From Lachnospiraceae bacterium (GTDB taxonomy: Bacteria; Bacillota; Clostridia; Lachnospirales; Lachnospiraceae), in the NCBI GenBank assembly GCA_022768465.1, contig JALELZ010000017.1, forward strand, positions 1 through 64,000: a stretch of 64,000 nucleotides of DNA, written 5' to 3'. How positions within the stretch are numbered: the first letter of the stretch is position 1; every line of letters starts with the position of its first letter. The notes beneath the pieces are model-generated. The model was not told where the DNA came from. It did no database searches and was given only the letters and a program-made list of their open reading frames with translations. Positions 35,038 to 44,432 of this stretch are shown in pieces. The translations under genes and the position numbers were made by a program.

Positions 35038-35835
35038 TCATTCATCAATGATATTGCTTAAATCTATATCATCAAGATCTGCATCGCTTATGACCTCGAC
35101 CTCAAGCTCATCATCAGGTTCGTCCTGAGTTGCCGTTATCTTGCCGAGCTTCATAAGCTCTAAGACGGCCAAGAAAGACACCACAACCTCGGTCTTGTCA
35201 GCTCCGCTGTTAAGCATTTGTCTGAATGAAAATTTTCTGTGCCCTCTTGCATAGTTTCTGAGTCCTTCTATGCATTTGACCAAAGACACTCTTTCCTTCT
35301 TGATAACTCCGAAGCCCTGAACCGCAGTATTTACAGCGCTTTTCATTCGCTTCATCACTCTTTCATAGATCTCACCCAGAAGCTCCGTATCTACGCCGTT
35401 AAGAAGCTGATCCAGATCCACCGGAGGCACATAACTTTTAAGCTCCTCAGGAAGCTCTGCATCCTTATACAGATATCCCTCCGCTAGCTCCTCATACTGT
35501 CTGAGGCCCTTTGAGATATATTTATATCTCTTATATTCAAGAAGTCTGTTTACGAGCTCTTCTCTCGGATCTGTTTCCTCTTCCTCTTCAGTTTCTTCCT
35601 TAGGAAGCAGCATGCGTGATTTAATATCGAGCAGGGTCGTTGCCATGACCAAAAACGCAGATATAATATCGAGATCTGCCTCTTCCATGCTCTGCACATA
35701 GTCAAGATACTGATTCGTAATTTCTGCTATAGGTATGTCATAAATATCTACCTTGTTCTTTTCAAGAAGCTTAAGCAGAAAATCCAGCGGTCCGTCAAAA
35801 TTCAGTTTTTCAAGCTTATATATCGGCTCTGCCAT
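35038..35835 (-). CDS. scpA: Segregation and condensation protein A
   Basis: A 265-residue kleisin. The N-terminus FDGPLDFLLKLLEKNKVDIYDI is the SMC-binding helix region and the C-terminal winged helix has VSFLAVLELMKLGKI. The acidic ends (EEEEETDP, DDIDLSNIIDE) are typical. It overlaps the phosphoesterase gene upstream by 20 bases and scpB lies downstream. Confidence 0.95.
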   Translation of the reverse strand: MAEPIYKLEKLNFDGPLDFLLKLLEKNKVDIYDIPIAEITNQYLDYVQSMEEADLDIISAFLVMATTLLDIKSRMLLPKEETEEEEETDPREELVNRLLEYKRYKYISKGLRQYEELAEGYLYKDAELPEELKSYVPPVDLDQLLNGVDTELLGEIYERVMKRMKSAVNTAVQGFGVIKKERVSLVKCIEGLRNYARGHRKFSFRQMLNSGADKTEVVVSFLAVLELMKLGKITATQDEPDDELEVEVISDADLDDIDLSNIIDE

Positions 35836-36706
35836 CAGATTTCCTTATATCTATAATACTAAGCTCCGGAAGATCATTGATCCTGAGCTTTACACTGTGC
35901 GTGCCTATGCCTCGATTCACTATCATGGTGCAATTCTTTTCCTTATGCACACCGGCACATTCCTTTACAAAAAACTGAAACTGCGGTGTCATAAGGCCTC
36001 CCAAAAGTGGAAGTCTTATTGTCCCTCCGTGGAAATGTCCCGATAAAACAAGGTCTGCACCCCATTCCCCGGCCTCCTTAAGATACATAGGAGAATGCAT
36101 CAGCAGCACATTCATTTTCTTAGTATCAGGTATTCCTAATTTTTTGATCAGATAGGACTGCGGCATCCTTTGCTTTCCTCTGATACCAGGAAACATTTTC
36201 CTGTAATATTCCTGTCCTAATGCAGCACAGTAAAAATCAATTCCCTTATACGTAAGTCTGCTGTCTGAAAGCAGCAGTGCTCCCTTTAATTTGCATTCTA
36301 AAGTAAATGCTTCATATTCAGAAGGTAAAGCTTCCTTAAACTTAAGCTCGTGATTTCCCTCTGCATAAAAAACAGGACCTGCGCCAGACAGCTTTTCTAT
36401 AAGCTCTGCTGCAAGCCTTGTATCACAAATAAGTCCCTTTTTCCTGTTAAAGGTAATAATGTCTCCGCCTAATATGACCACATCTGGTTTTTCCGCTCCG
36501 GCAGCTGCTGCGATCTCTTCTATGCCGCTTGTTGTAAGTCTGTCGTGCACATCTGAAATAAAAGCGATGCGAAGTCCGCCTTCCGGTGAATGAATATTAT
36601 CGATATTATATTTTTCGACCCTGAGCTGCTTTCGTTCGTGACTGCTTCTTAGTAAAAACAGTCCTGCTACAGCCGCTGCAAGCAATATGCACGTCATCGC
36701 GATCAT
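35816..36706 (-). CDS. Membrane-anchored metallophosphoesterase (YkuE-like)
   Basis: A 296-residue calcineurin-type phosphoesterase with one N-terminal membrane segment (residues 3-20). Metal motifs are FISDVHDR (about 50), VILGGDII, GNHEL (about 118), MHSPMYL and GHFHGG (about 228). The class includes UDP-diacylglucosamine hydrolases and other phosphodiesterases; the substrate is not evident. Its end overlaps scpA. Confidence 0.88.
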   Translation of the reverse strand: MIAMTCILLAAAVAGLFLLRSSHERKQLRVEKYNIDNIHSPEGGLRIAFISDVHDRLTTSGIEEIAAAAGAEKPDVVILGGDIITFNRKKGLICDTRLAAELIEKLSGAGPVFYAEGNHELKFKEALPSEYEAFTLECKLKGALLLSDSRLTYKGIDFYCAALGQEYYRKMFPGIRGKQRMPQSYLIKKLGIPDTKKMNVLLMHSPMYLKEAGEWGADLVLSGHFHGGTIRLPLLGGLMTPQFQFFVKECAGVHKEKNCTMIVNRGIGTHSVKLRINDLPELSIIDIRKSDGRADI

Positions 36707-36736
36707 TTAAGTAAAGAATATCCTTTAAACTCTTAA

Positions 36737-36808
36737 CGTTCCCAAGCGGAATCGAACCGCTATCAACAGCTCCGGAGGCTATCGTGTTATCCGTTACACT
36801 ATGGGAAC
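36737..36808 (-). tRNA. tRNA-Arg (anticodon CCG)
   Basis: The cloverleaf closes fully on the minus strand: acceptor GTTCCCA/TGGGAAC, D-arm GTGT...ACAC, anticodon stem ATAGC/GCTGT with loop CTCCGGA (anticodon CCG) and T-arm AGCGG-TTCGATT-CCGCT. No CCA is encoded. Confidence 0.95.
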
Positions 36809-36934
36809 CTAATTAATAACTTTATCATATTTATGGCTATTTTACAAATTTCCGTTTCAAAATATCATCAAAATACAGACTCCGATTTTGTATTGATTTT
36901 ATATTTGATTCGGCTTTTGCATTTTGAATCTAAA

Positions 36935-36976
36935 GTCCCTCTGCATACCGCATATCCATGCAGAATACAGAGGGAC
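36935..36976 (-). terminator. Terminator of tpiA
   Basis: GTCCCTCTG (36935-36943) pairs with CAGAGGGAC (36968-36976), 28 bp past the tpiA stop, followed by TTTAGATT on the minus strand. Confidence 0.65.
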
Positions 36977-37003
36977 GTGATTTTGCCCTGATCTCACTTT
37001 GCT

Positions 37004-37747
37004 TTAAGCATTTACAATGCTTCCGAATTCTTCCTTTAATGAAGCTCCGCCTACAAGTCCGCCGTCAATGTCAGGCATATTAAAAAGCTCTGCTGCATTT
37101 GAAGCATTGACAGATCCGCCGTACTGAACTCTCAGCTTATCGGCAACCTCAGCTCCGTAGAGCTCTGCTATGCACTCTCTTATAGCACGGCACACCTCTT
37201 CGGCCTGCTCGCTTGTTGCTGTCTTTCCTGTTCCGATAGCCCAGATAGGCTCATAGGCTATTACACAGTTTTCAGCGTCCTCTGCCTTAATACCATCAAA
37301 GCCTGCCTTAACCTGTGATTTTATATGGCTGAGCGTAATACCATCTTCCCTCTGCTTAAGAGTTTCTCCGCAGCACATTATAGGTGTGATGCCGTATTCT
37401 ATGGCCTTTTTCATCTTTTTATTAATAGCTTCGTCTGTTTCCCCGAAAAGCATACGGCGCTCAGAATGTCCTAAAATAACATAGCTTACGCCGGCATCCT
37501 TGAGCATTGCTGCTGAAATTTCACCGGTATATGCACCCTTTTCCTCAAAGTACATATTTTCGGCTCCGACCTTAACCAAAGTTCCCTTTACAGCCTCCGC
37601 TACAGGCATGATATCTATAGCAGGCACACAGTAAACAACATCGACCTCAGGATTATTTACAAGACCTTTAAGCTTTTCACACAATATGACTGCCTCGCTC
37701 GGAGTCATATTCATTTTCCAGTTTCCGGCTACTATTCTTCTTCTCAT
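37004..37747 (-). CDS. tpiA: Triosephosphate isomerase
   Basis: A 247-residue TIM-barrel enzyme interconverting DHAP and glyceraldehyde 3-phosphate. The catalytic lysine is in AGNWKMN (about 11), the histidine in ILGHSERR (about 96) and the glutamate in [11 protein letters not shown] (about 166); GGSVNASNA and GGLVGGASL bind phosphate. It follows pgk but a strong terminator lies between them. Confidence 0.97.
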   Translation of the reverse strand: MRRRIVAGNWKMNMTPSEAVILCEKLKGLVNNPEVDVVYCVPAIDIMPVAEAVKGTLVKVGAENMYFEEKGAYTGEISAAMLKDAGVSYVILGHSERRMLFGETDEAINKKMKKAIEYGITPIMCCGETLKQREDGITLSHIKSQVKAGFDGIKAEDAENCVIAYEPIWAIGTGKTATSEQAEEVCRAIRECIAELYGAEVADKLRVQYGGSVNASNAAELFNMPDIDGGLVGGASLKEEFGSIVNA

Positions 37748-37822
37748 ATCATCACCTCTTACGGTATCCTAAGCTTTGAATTTTATTTTTTTACTACAGC
37801 TTTTCAAAGCTCTTTTTCTTAG

Positions 37823-37857
37823 AAAAAGGCTGCTGCAAGCTCTGCAGCAGCCTTTTT
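37823..37857. terminator. Strong terminator between pgk and tpiA
   Basis: AAAAAGGCTGCTGCA and TGCAGCAGCCTTTTT form a 15-bp perfect stem with a 5-nt loop. It ends the pgk transcript and could allow partial read-through into tpiA. Confidence 0.92.
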
Positions 37858-37878
37858 TGTATTAATTAAATATTTATA

Positions 37879-39090
37879 TTACTTTGTCTGTACAGCTTCG
37901 ATTCCAGGAAGTGTTCTGTTCTCCAAAAACTCTAATGAAGCTCCGCCGCCTGTAGAAACATGTGACATCTTATCGGCATATCCGAGAGATTTAACTGCAG
38001 AAACAGAATCTCCGCCGCCAACGATGGTTATAGCATCTGTTTCTGTGAGAGCCTTTGCTACTGCAAGTGTACCTGCTGAAAGCTCAGGGTTCTCAAATAC
38101 TCCCATCGGTCCGTTCCAAAGAACTGTCTTTGCATGCTTTACGGCATCAGCAAAAAGCTCCATGGTCTTAGGTCCGATATCAAGACCCATTCTGTTTCTC
38201 GGTATCTTATGGCTGTCAACATATTCTATATCTATATGTGCATCTATAGGAGAAGGGAAATCCTCTGCCACTGTAGTATCTACAGGAAGAACAAGCTCTT
38301 TTCCGAGTTTCTTGGCCTTTTCCATCATCTCTCTGCAATATTCGATCTTTGTCTCGTCAAGAAGAGATTTTCCAACCTCATGACCTTGTGCCTTGATAAA
38401 GGTATAGGCCATTCCGCCTCCGATGATAAGTGTATCGCACTCTTCAAGAAGAGTTGAAATAACTCCGAGCTTTTCGGCTACCTTTGCTCCGCCCAGGATC
38501 GCAACGAATGGTCTTTCAGGCTCCTCTACGGCTCCGCCGAGATACTCCAATTCCTTCTTCATAAGATAGCCGATAGCTGATTCCTCAACATATTCGGCAA
38601 CACCTACAGTTGAGCAGTGTGCACGATGTGCGGTACCGAATGCATCATTAACATAGATATCGCAGAGATCTGCAAGCTCCTTTGAGAAATTCGGATCGTT
38701 CTTTTCTTCCTCAGCTCTGAATCTTGTGTTCTCAAGCAGGATCACATCACCCGGCTTCATAGCCGCTGCAGCATCCTTTGCCCTCTTGCCTGTTACATTA
38801 ATATCGGATATAAATGTAACCTCCTGCTCTAAAAGCTCAGACAGTCTGTTTGCTACAGGTGCAAGTGACAGCTCTGCAACTGCCTTGCCCTTAGGCTTGC
38901 CCATGTGTGAGCAGAGGATGATCTTTCCTCCGTCATTAATAAGCTTTTTGATAGTAGGAATTGCTGCTGTGATACGGTTGTCATCAGTAATGACGCCGTC
39001 CTTCATAGGCACATTGAAATCACATCTGACAAGGATCCTCTTGTCCCTGACATTAATGTCATCAATGGTCTTCTGGTTTAGCTTACACAT
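37879..39090 (-). CDS. pgk: Phosphoglycerate kinase
   Basis: A 403-residue two-domain kinase. The N-domain binds substrate ([38 protein letters not shown]) and the C-domain binds nucleotide ([41 protein letters not shown]). The track ORF begins 13 codons earlier; AAAGGA precedes the chosen ATG (MCKLNQKT). gap is about 20 kb away in this window. Confidence 0.97.
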   Translation of the reverse strand: MCKLNQKTIDDINVRDKRILVRCDFNVPMKDGVITDDNRITAAIPTIKKLINDGGKIILCSHMGKPKGKAVAELSLAPVANRLSELLEQEVTFISDINVTGKRAKDAAAAMKPGDVILLENTRFRAEEEKNDPNFSKELADLCDIYVNDAFGTAHRAHCSTVGVAEYVEESAIGYLMKKELEYLGGAVEEPERPFVAILGGAKVAEKLGVISTLLEECDTLIIGGGMAYTFIKAQGHEVGKSLLDETKIEYCREMMEKAKKLGKELVLPVDTTVAEDFPSPIDAHIDIEYVDSHKIPRNRMGLDIGPKTMELFADAVKHAKTVLWNGPMGVFENPELSAGTLAVAKALTETDAITIVGGGDSVSAVKSLGYADKMSHVSTGGGASLEFLENRTLPGIEAVQTK

Positions 39091-39228
39091 TTTTGGTTTC
39101 CTTTCATAACGCTCTGTTTGCATTATCATTTGGTATTTATTTGAGCCTGCCGTATGCTCTTGTTAATAGTGGCAGGGTTCAATACGATTTCTTCCCCAAA
39201 ACCAGTGTTTATCCAGTCTTTTTTTCTG

Positions 39229-39846
39229 TTATAATATTCCCTTATCTCTAAGTATACGCTTCATGCTGCGCAGCACCTTGCCTCTGTGGGAGATGGCATT
39301 TTTTTCTTCCTCAGAAAGCTCTCCGGATGTCTTTCCAAGCTCAGGAAGATAAAATATAGGATCATATCCGAATCCCTCTTTTCCTCTTGACTCATGCGCT
39401 ATCATTCCGGGCATTTCGTCCTCTGCATCATATCTTACTCCGTTTTCGTCTATAGCGCAGATATGGCACACAAACTGTGCGCCCCTTTCTTCGTCAGGGA
39501 TGCCGTCAAGCTTTGCAAGTATTGCCGCATTCTTTATGCTGTAATCCGTATCATGACCCATGAATCTTGCAGAATGCACTCCCGGCTCTCCTCCGAGATG
39601 ATCTATGCACAGTCCGCTGTCATCAGCCATGACTACAGTGTCATTCATTTGTCCTAAGCTGTTAAGCTTTTTATATATTTCGTCCGCCTTGATGAATGCA
39701 TTTGTGCCGAAATCCGTTCCGTTTTCTTCGGCCTCTGCAGTGAGTGAAAGATCCTTAAGTGAAAAAACCTCAGCACCGGTATCATCAAGTATGTCTTTAA
39801 TTTCTCTTATTTTTCCGGCATTGCCGGTCGCAAATACTATTCTCAT
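39229..39846 (-). CDS. rdgB: XTP/dITP diphosphatase (RdgB/HAM1)
   Basis: A 205-residue Ham1-fold pyrophosphatase that removes non-canonical purine nucleotides. Motifs are FATGNAGKIREI (residues 4-15), MADDSGLCIDHLGGEPGVHSARF (about 72-94) and GYDPIFY, with SHRGKVLRSM near the C-terminus. It is followed by 170 bp with no gene on the other side. Confidence 0.95.
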   Translation of the reverse strand: MRIVFATGNAGKIREIKDILDDTGAEVFSLKDLSLTAEAEENGTDFGTNAFIKADEIYKKLNSLGQMNDTVVMADDSGLCIDHLGGEPGVHSARFMGHDTDYSIKNAAILAKLDGIPDEERGAQFVCHICAIDENGVRYDAEDEMPGMIAHESRGKEGFGYDPIFYLPELGKTSGELSEEEKNAISHRGKVLRSMKRILRDKGIL

Positions 39847-40017
39847 AAAACTTTTGATTATGGATAATTTGCTCTCGAATTACCTTTTAAAAGATAACGC
39901 TAAAAGCAGATTAAGTCCATAGATTATGTAAAAAATATGTAAATTTTCGATTAAAAATACAAAACAGTAGTTAAAATGTATACATTTGTTAGCCTTGGTA
40001 TCCAAACCACTGCTGAA

Positions 40018-41214
40018 TTATATTTTTAAGTGCTCCTTATTTAAGGCAGGCGGCTTTGCTCCGAGGTATGAATAGAAGTAGGTCTTCATCATACCGTTAT
40101 ATATCTTTCTGTTTTTGTCAGCCTTCCTGCCGAGATATTTTTCGGCATCCTCCCATGCTGTGATAACATACATGCTCCAGTCATCAAGTGCCGCATAGCG
40201 GTCTCCCAAGGCCTTATAAAGCTCAGGAAGATCCTCTTTTTCTTCAAGTCGCTCTCCGTACGGCGGATTTGTAACAATGAGTCCGTATTTTTTCGGATGA
40301 CTTAAAAGAGCAACATCTCTTGACTGAAAATGTATCAGGTCCCTGACCCCGGCTCTTTCCGCATTTTCTCTCGCGGCGTAAAGCACCTCGGGATCTATAT
40401 CATACCCCTGTATATCCGTATGCTCGCCGTATTGCTTAAGGCCGTCTGACTTTAAGCCTCTTGCCTCATCATATGTCGCATACCATAAAGTCTTGTCCAT
40501 GATATTTGACCATCTTGTAGCTGCAAAGTTTCTCTCCATTCCCGGAGCGATATTTGCAGCCATCATTGCAGCCTCTATGCAGAATGTTCCGGAGCCGCAG
40601 AACGGATCAACAAGTATTCTGTCATTTCTCCACGGTGTAAGCATTAAAAGAGCTGCTGCCAGTGTCTCTGTTATAGGTGCCTTTGCGGTAAGCTTACGAT
40701 AGCCTCTCTTATGAAGGCTTTCTCCGCTCGTATCTATGCCTATGGTAATGACATCCTTATAGGCAGAAACTCTTAAGGCATAATCCGCGCCGTCCATAGG
40801 AAGTCTTTCGCCTTCTCTTTTGTATGCCTTCTGCAGTCTCTTTACTATAGCCTTCTGTATTATCGTCTGGAAATCTCTCGGTGAAAAAAGCTTTGATTTT
40901 ACCGATGCAGCCTTAGCCACCCAGATACGGCCGTTCCATGGTATAACATCCTCCCAGCTTACGGCATACACCAGCTCAAAAAGCTCATCCCAGGTATAGG
41001 CCTTGAATTCGCACACCTTAAGCAATATGCGTTCTGTTGTGCGCATAAAAATGTTGGAACGGCATATAGCCTGTGCATCTCCCTTAAAGCTCACTTTGCC
41101 GTCCGAGACCTCGCTTATTTCATAGCCTAGCCTCATTATCTCTTTTTTTGTACATGCCTCCAGTCCGAAATGACATGGAGCTATGAATTCGTATGTTTCG
41201 GATCTTCCTGCCAT
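40018..41214 (-). CDS. THUMP-domain class I rRNA methyltransferase (RlmL/YpsC type)
   Basis: A 398-residue RNA methyltransferase. A THUMP domain (about 60-150) is followed by a Rossmann methylase with DPFCGSGTFCIEAAMMA (about 195) and the N2-guanine type catalytic motif TNPPYGERL (about 295). It matches the single-domain Firmicutes relatives of E. coli RlmL, which make m2G in 23S rRNA; the exact base is not shown. The start at MAGRSETYEF has AGGAAGG upstream; the track ORF is nine codons longer. Confidence 0.9.
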   Translation of the reverse strand: MAGRSETYEFIAPCHFGLEACTKKEIMRLGYEISEVSDGKVSFKGDAQAICRSNIFMRTTERILLKVCEFKAYTWDELFELVYAVSWEDVIPWNGRIWVAKAASVKSKLFSPRDFQTIIQKAIVKRLQKAYKREGERLPMDGADYALRVSAYKDVITIGIDTSGESLHKRGYRKLTAKAPITETLAAALLMLTPWRNDRILVDPFCGSGTFCIEAAMMAANIAPGMERNFAATRWSNIMDKTLWYATYDEARGLKSDGLKQYGEHTDIQGYDIDPEVLYAARENAERAGVRDLIHFQSRDVALLSHPKKYGLIVTNPPYGERLEEKEDLPELYKALGDRYAALDDWSMYVITAWEDAEKYLGRKADKNRKIYNGMMKTYFYSYLGAKPPALNKEHLKI

Positions 41215-41293
41215 CTGCCTTCCTATCCTGATAAAACACATGCAGCCTGTACCGCTTTTAATGGTGCAGGCCGCTGTATATCATATCTAAATC

Positions 41294-41872
41294 TTATTTA
41301 AGTTTTATCTCTTTTATAATGTTTCCCTCAAAATCCTTAACTGTAAACTTAAGCTCATCATCAAGGATCGCATAGCTGTTTTTATAACCACCCTTAGGTA
41401 TGCTTGTTGAGCCCGGGTTAAGAAGATAAAAGCATTTATTTCCTACTGATACCTTATCAGCTGAAGGAATGTGAGTATGTCCGTGCAGCAGAATGTCTCC
41501 GTCCCCTAAGCCTGCCGGAAGGTGTTCACCCTCTCCGTTTGCATTCACCTTATGTCCGTGAGTGATATAAAACAGTCTGTCATTTAAGATTATACGCTTG
41601 CAGCCCGGTACTAACGGGAAATCAAGCACCATTTCGTCAACCTCGGCATCACAGTTTCCTCTCATGCAGACATAAACCTTGTCCTTAAGTGCATTGATAT
41701 CTGTGATGACCTTCTTCGGAAGATACTCTTCCGGAAGATCGTTTCTCGGACCGTGATACAAGATATCGCCGAGGAAAACAAAGGCATCCGCATGCTCATC
41801 CTCAAAGGCCTTAAGCATTTTTCCGCACCAATACTCCGAACCATGTATATCAGATGCTATAAGATATTTCAT
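41294..41872 (-). CDS. yfcE: YfcE-type metallophosphodiesterase
   Basis: A 192-residue calcineurin-like phosphodiesterase. Metal ligands are in SDIHGS, FLGDILYHGPRN, MRGNCDAEV, THGHK and HGHTHIP. The start is the ATG with AAGGAG seven bases upstream; the track begins one TTG codon earlier. The family hydrolyses phosphodiester bonds in vitro and its natural role is unclear. It lies directly behind the DUF1700 gene. Confidence 0.92.
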   Translation of the reverse strand: MKYLIASDIHGSEYWCGKMLKAFEDEHADAFVFLGDILYHGPRNDLPEEYLPKKVITDINALKDKVYVCMRGNCDAEVDEMVLDFPLVPGCKRIILNDRLFYITHGHKVNANGEGEHLPAGLGDGDILLHGHTHIPSADKVSVGNKCFYLLNPGSTSIPKGGYKNSYAILDDELKFTVKDFEGNIIKEIKLK

Positions 41873-41875
41873 CAA

Positions 41876-42439
41876 CTATCTCCTTCTTCCGAGCAGCCAC
41901 ATTATCAGAAGCACCACAAAAAGCGGTGCCAGTACAGGGCTCAGGAAACTTAATGCCGCTCCTATTACAGAAAACAGGCACATCATAACCAGGAATACTA
42001 CTATTCCTACAAAGCATCCGTTGCCGGTTGTATATACATGCCATCTGCCGGGATTACGATTCATGCCGCTTTCGTTCGTTCCCTGCTGACCGAAGCCTCC
42101 CGTGCTGTCGGCCCTGTAAGAGCCGTTATCGTATGAAGAGTCAAATCCGCTGCTGCCGGATCCCGGTACATTGCCGCCTCCGTAGACCTCACCTGTGAAA
42201 TCAACATCGTCAGGTGTATTCGGAATACCATCGCTTCCTGATTTTGCGGCATCTATAATACTTTTTGCTATGAGCTGAGGATCACCGAGGTCATCAAGAA
42301 TGTCCTTCGATGTTCTTCCCTTGCCGAGCTCATCATCTATATAGTCGTTGTAATACCTGACATTCTTCTCCACAAATCTCTGCGGAAGCTCATATGAAAG
42401 ATATTCAGTCAGTTTCTGAAGAAATTCTCTTTTATTCAT
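41876..42439 (-). CDS. DUF1700 (HAAS-type) membrane protein
   Basis: A 187-residue protein. The N-terminal helical DUF1700/HAAS domain (MNKREFLQKLTEYLSYELP ... YYNDYIDDELGKG ... LGDPQLIAKSII) covers about 1-65. A glycine/serine-rich linker (about 80-130) leads to two hydrophobic segments at the C-terminus ending LLGRRR. Such proteins often pair with PadR regulators, but none is nearby. Confidence 0.82.
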   Translation of the reverse strand: MNKREFLQKLTEYLSYELPQRFVEKNVRYYNDYIDDELGKGRTSKDILDDLGDPQLIAKSIIDAAKSGSDGIPNTPDDVDFTGEVYGGGNVPGSGSSGFDSSYDNGSYRADSTGGFGQQGTNESGMNRNPGRWHVYTTGNGCFVGIVVFLVMMCLFSVIGAALSFLSPVLAPLFVVLLIMWLLGRRR

Positions 42440-42461
42440 TCGATCAATTCTATACTTTATT

Positions 42462-42502
42462 TATAAAAAAGGCATACTTCACTCAAATATTACCGGATTT
42501 CG
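42462..42502 (-). terminator. Terminator of aspS
   Basis: AAAAGGCATAC (42467-42477) and GTATGCCTTTT (42492-42502); the minus strand continues with TTTTTTAT. Confidence 0.85.
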
Positions 42503-42545
42503 TATGCCTTTTCATTAATGCATGCAGCATTGATTCCCTGACTTA

Positions 42546-44345
42546 TTATTCCTCCTCAGGGATATCTATGCAGATCGCAAGATCCTTAAGCTGCTGCTCG
42601 TCAACCTTTGCCGGAGCGCCCATCATAGCATCGGATGCATCCTTAAGCTTAGGGAATGCCATAACATCTCTGATGCTCTCTGCGCCTGCCATCCACATAG
42701 CAACTCTGTCAAGACCGTATGCAAGACCTGCGTGAGGCGGTACTCCGTATTTGAATGCTTCAAGCAGGAATCCGAACTGCTCATTTGCTCTTTCAGGTGT
42801 AAATCCGAGAACCTCGAGCATCTTCTCCTGAATGTCTGCCTGATGAATACGTACAGAACCTCCGCCTATCTCAGTTCCGTTAAGTACGATATCATAAGCC
42901 TTTGCTCTTACTCTGCCCGGGTCAGAATCGATATACTGCCAATCCTCATCCATAGGTGCTGTGAACGGATGATGCATTGCTGTAAAGCGATTCTCTTCCT
43001 CACTCCACTCTAAAAGCGGGAACTCTGTAACCCATACAAAGCGCCATGCGCTCTTATCTATTAGATCAAGTGACTTTCCGAGCTCAAGACGAACATTTCC
43101 GAGCACATTTCTTACTATATTAAGCTTGTCTGCCGCAAATACGATAAGGTCACCCTTCTCAGCTCCTACGGCCTCTATGATCCTGTCAAGTTGCTCCGGA
43201 GTCATAAACTTTGCGAATGAGCACTTATGTGAACCGTCATCGGCAGCATTTACACAAAGATATGCAAGTCCCTTGCCTCCGAAGAGCTTTGCCACCTCAA
43301 CAAGCGCATCGATCTTCTTTCTAGGCATATGTCCCTGTCCCGGAACTCTTATGGCTCTTACTGCACCGCCTGCTTCAAGTGCACTCTTAAATACAGCAAA
43401 TTCTGTATCCCTTACTGCATCAGATACATCCTGTATAGGAAGTCCGAAACGAAGATCAGGCTTATCTGAACCGTATACATCCATGGCTGTCTGCCAGGTC
43501 ATGCGCTCTATCGGAAGCTCAACATCTACATTTAAGACATCCTTGAACATGCGCTTTATAAGACCCTCATTGACTGCAATAACTGTATCAACATCGGCAA
43601 ATGAAAGCTCCATATCTATCTGTGTGAACTCAGGCTGTCTGTCAGCTCTTAAGTCCTCATCTCTGTAGCAGCGTGCAAGCTGAAAGTATCTGTCAAAGCC
43701 CGATACCATAAGAAGCTGCTTTAAAAGCTGCGGAGACTGAGGAAGTGCATAAAACTCTCCCTGATGAACTCTTGACGGCACGAGGTAATCACGTGCTCCC
43801 TCAGGAGTTGACTTGATGAAGGTCGGTGTTTCAATCTCCAAGAAACCGTTCTCTGCCATATAGTTTCTCACGCTCATAGCTAACTTTGAACGAAGTGCTA
43901 TATTCTTTTGAAGCGGTCCTCTTCTTAAATCAAGATATCTGTATTTAAGTCTGAGCTCTTCTCTTGTATTAGTTTCATCCTCTATCTGGAAAGGCAGTGT
44001 GGCTGACTCACTTAAGATACGCAGCTCCTTTGCCTCTATCTCTATAGCACCTGTTGCAATATTGGTATTGGCATCTGTACCACGGCTTCTGACATCACCT
44101 ACTACCGCGATGCAATACTCATTATGAAGTGAGCCTGCCTTTGCAAATACCTCGCTTCCGCAGATCTCTTCCTCAAATATCACCTGAATGATACCGCTTC
44201 TGTCTCTTACATCAGTGAATACAAGACCGCCCTTATTTCTGGTCTTCTGTACCCATCCCATGACTGTGACAGTTTTGCCAATATCCTCAACCGTAAACTC
44301 TGCACATCTTGCAGTTCTCTTAAGCCCCTGCATGCTTTCTGCCAT
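42546..44345 (-). CDS. aspS: Aspartyl-tRNA synthetase
   Basis: A 599-residue bacterial-type class II synthetase. The N-terminal OB-fold (VMGWVQKTRNKGGLVFTDVRDRSG) is followed by motif 1, motif 2 (FQLARCYRDEDLRADRQPEFTQID), the GAD insertion domain (about 290-410) and motif 3 (GLAYGLDRVAMWMAG). hisS lies 87 bp upstream, a common pairing. No T-box is visible in that gap. Confidence 0.97.
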   Translation of the reverse strand: MAESMQGLKRTARCAEFTVEDIGKTVTVMGWVQKTRNKGGLVFTDVRDRSGIIQVIFEEEICGSEVFAKAGSLHNEYCIAVVGDVRSRGTDANTNIATGAIEIEAKELRILSESATLPFQIEDETNTREELRLKYRYLDLRRGPLQKNIALRSKLAMSVRNYMAENGFLEIETPTFIKSTPEGARDYLVPSRVHQGEFYALPQSPQLLKQLLMVSGFDRYFQLARCYRDEDLRADRQPEFTQIDMELSFADVDTVIAVNEGLIKRMFKDVLNVDVELPIERMTWQTAMDVYGSDKPDLRFGLPIQDVSDAVRDTEFAVFKSALEAGGAVRAIRVPGQGHMPRKKIDALVEVAKLFGGKGLAYLCVNAADDGSHKCSFAKFMTPEQLDRIIEAVGAEKGDLIVFAADKLNIVRNVLGNVRLELGKSLDLIDKSAWRFVWVTEFPLLEWSEEENRFTAMHHPFTAPMDEDWQYIDSDPGRVRAKAYDIVLNGTEIGGGSVRIHQADIQEKMLEVLGFTPERANEQFGFLLEAFKYGVPPHAGLAYGLDRVAMWMAGAESIRDVMAFPKLKDASDAMMGAPAKVDEQQLKDLAICIDIPEEE

Positions 44346-44432
44346 GACTTTTATCTCCTGTATATGTTTATCTTTCGCTTCGGCTCATATACTTTACCGT
44401 AAGCATATATGGTCTGTTATATAAAAGCTGTA

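Noticed and set aside
42440-44432. T-box leaders before aspS, hisS or argS
   Set aside because: The gaps are under 140 bp and I see no T-box sequence (TGGNACCGCG) or antiterminator.
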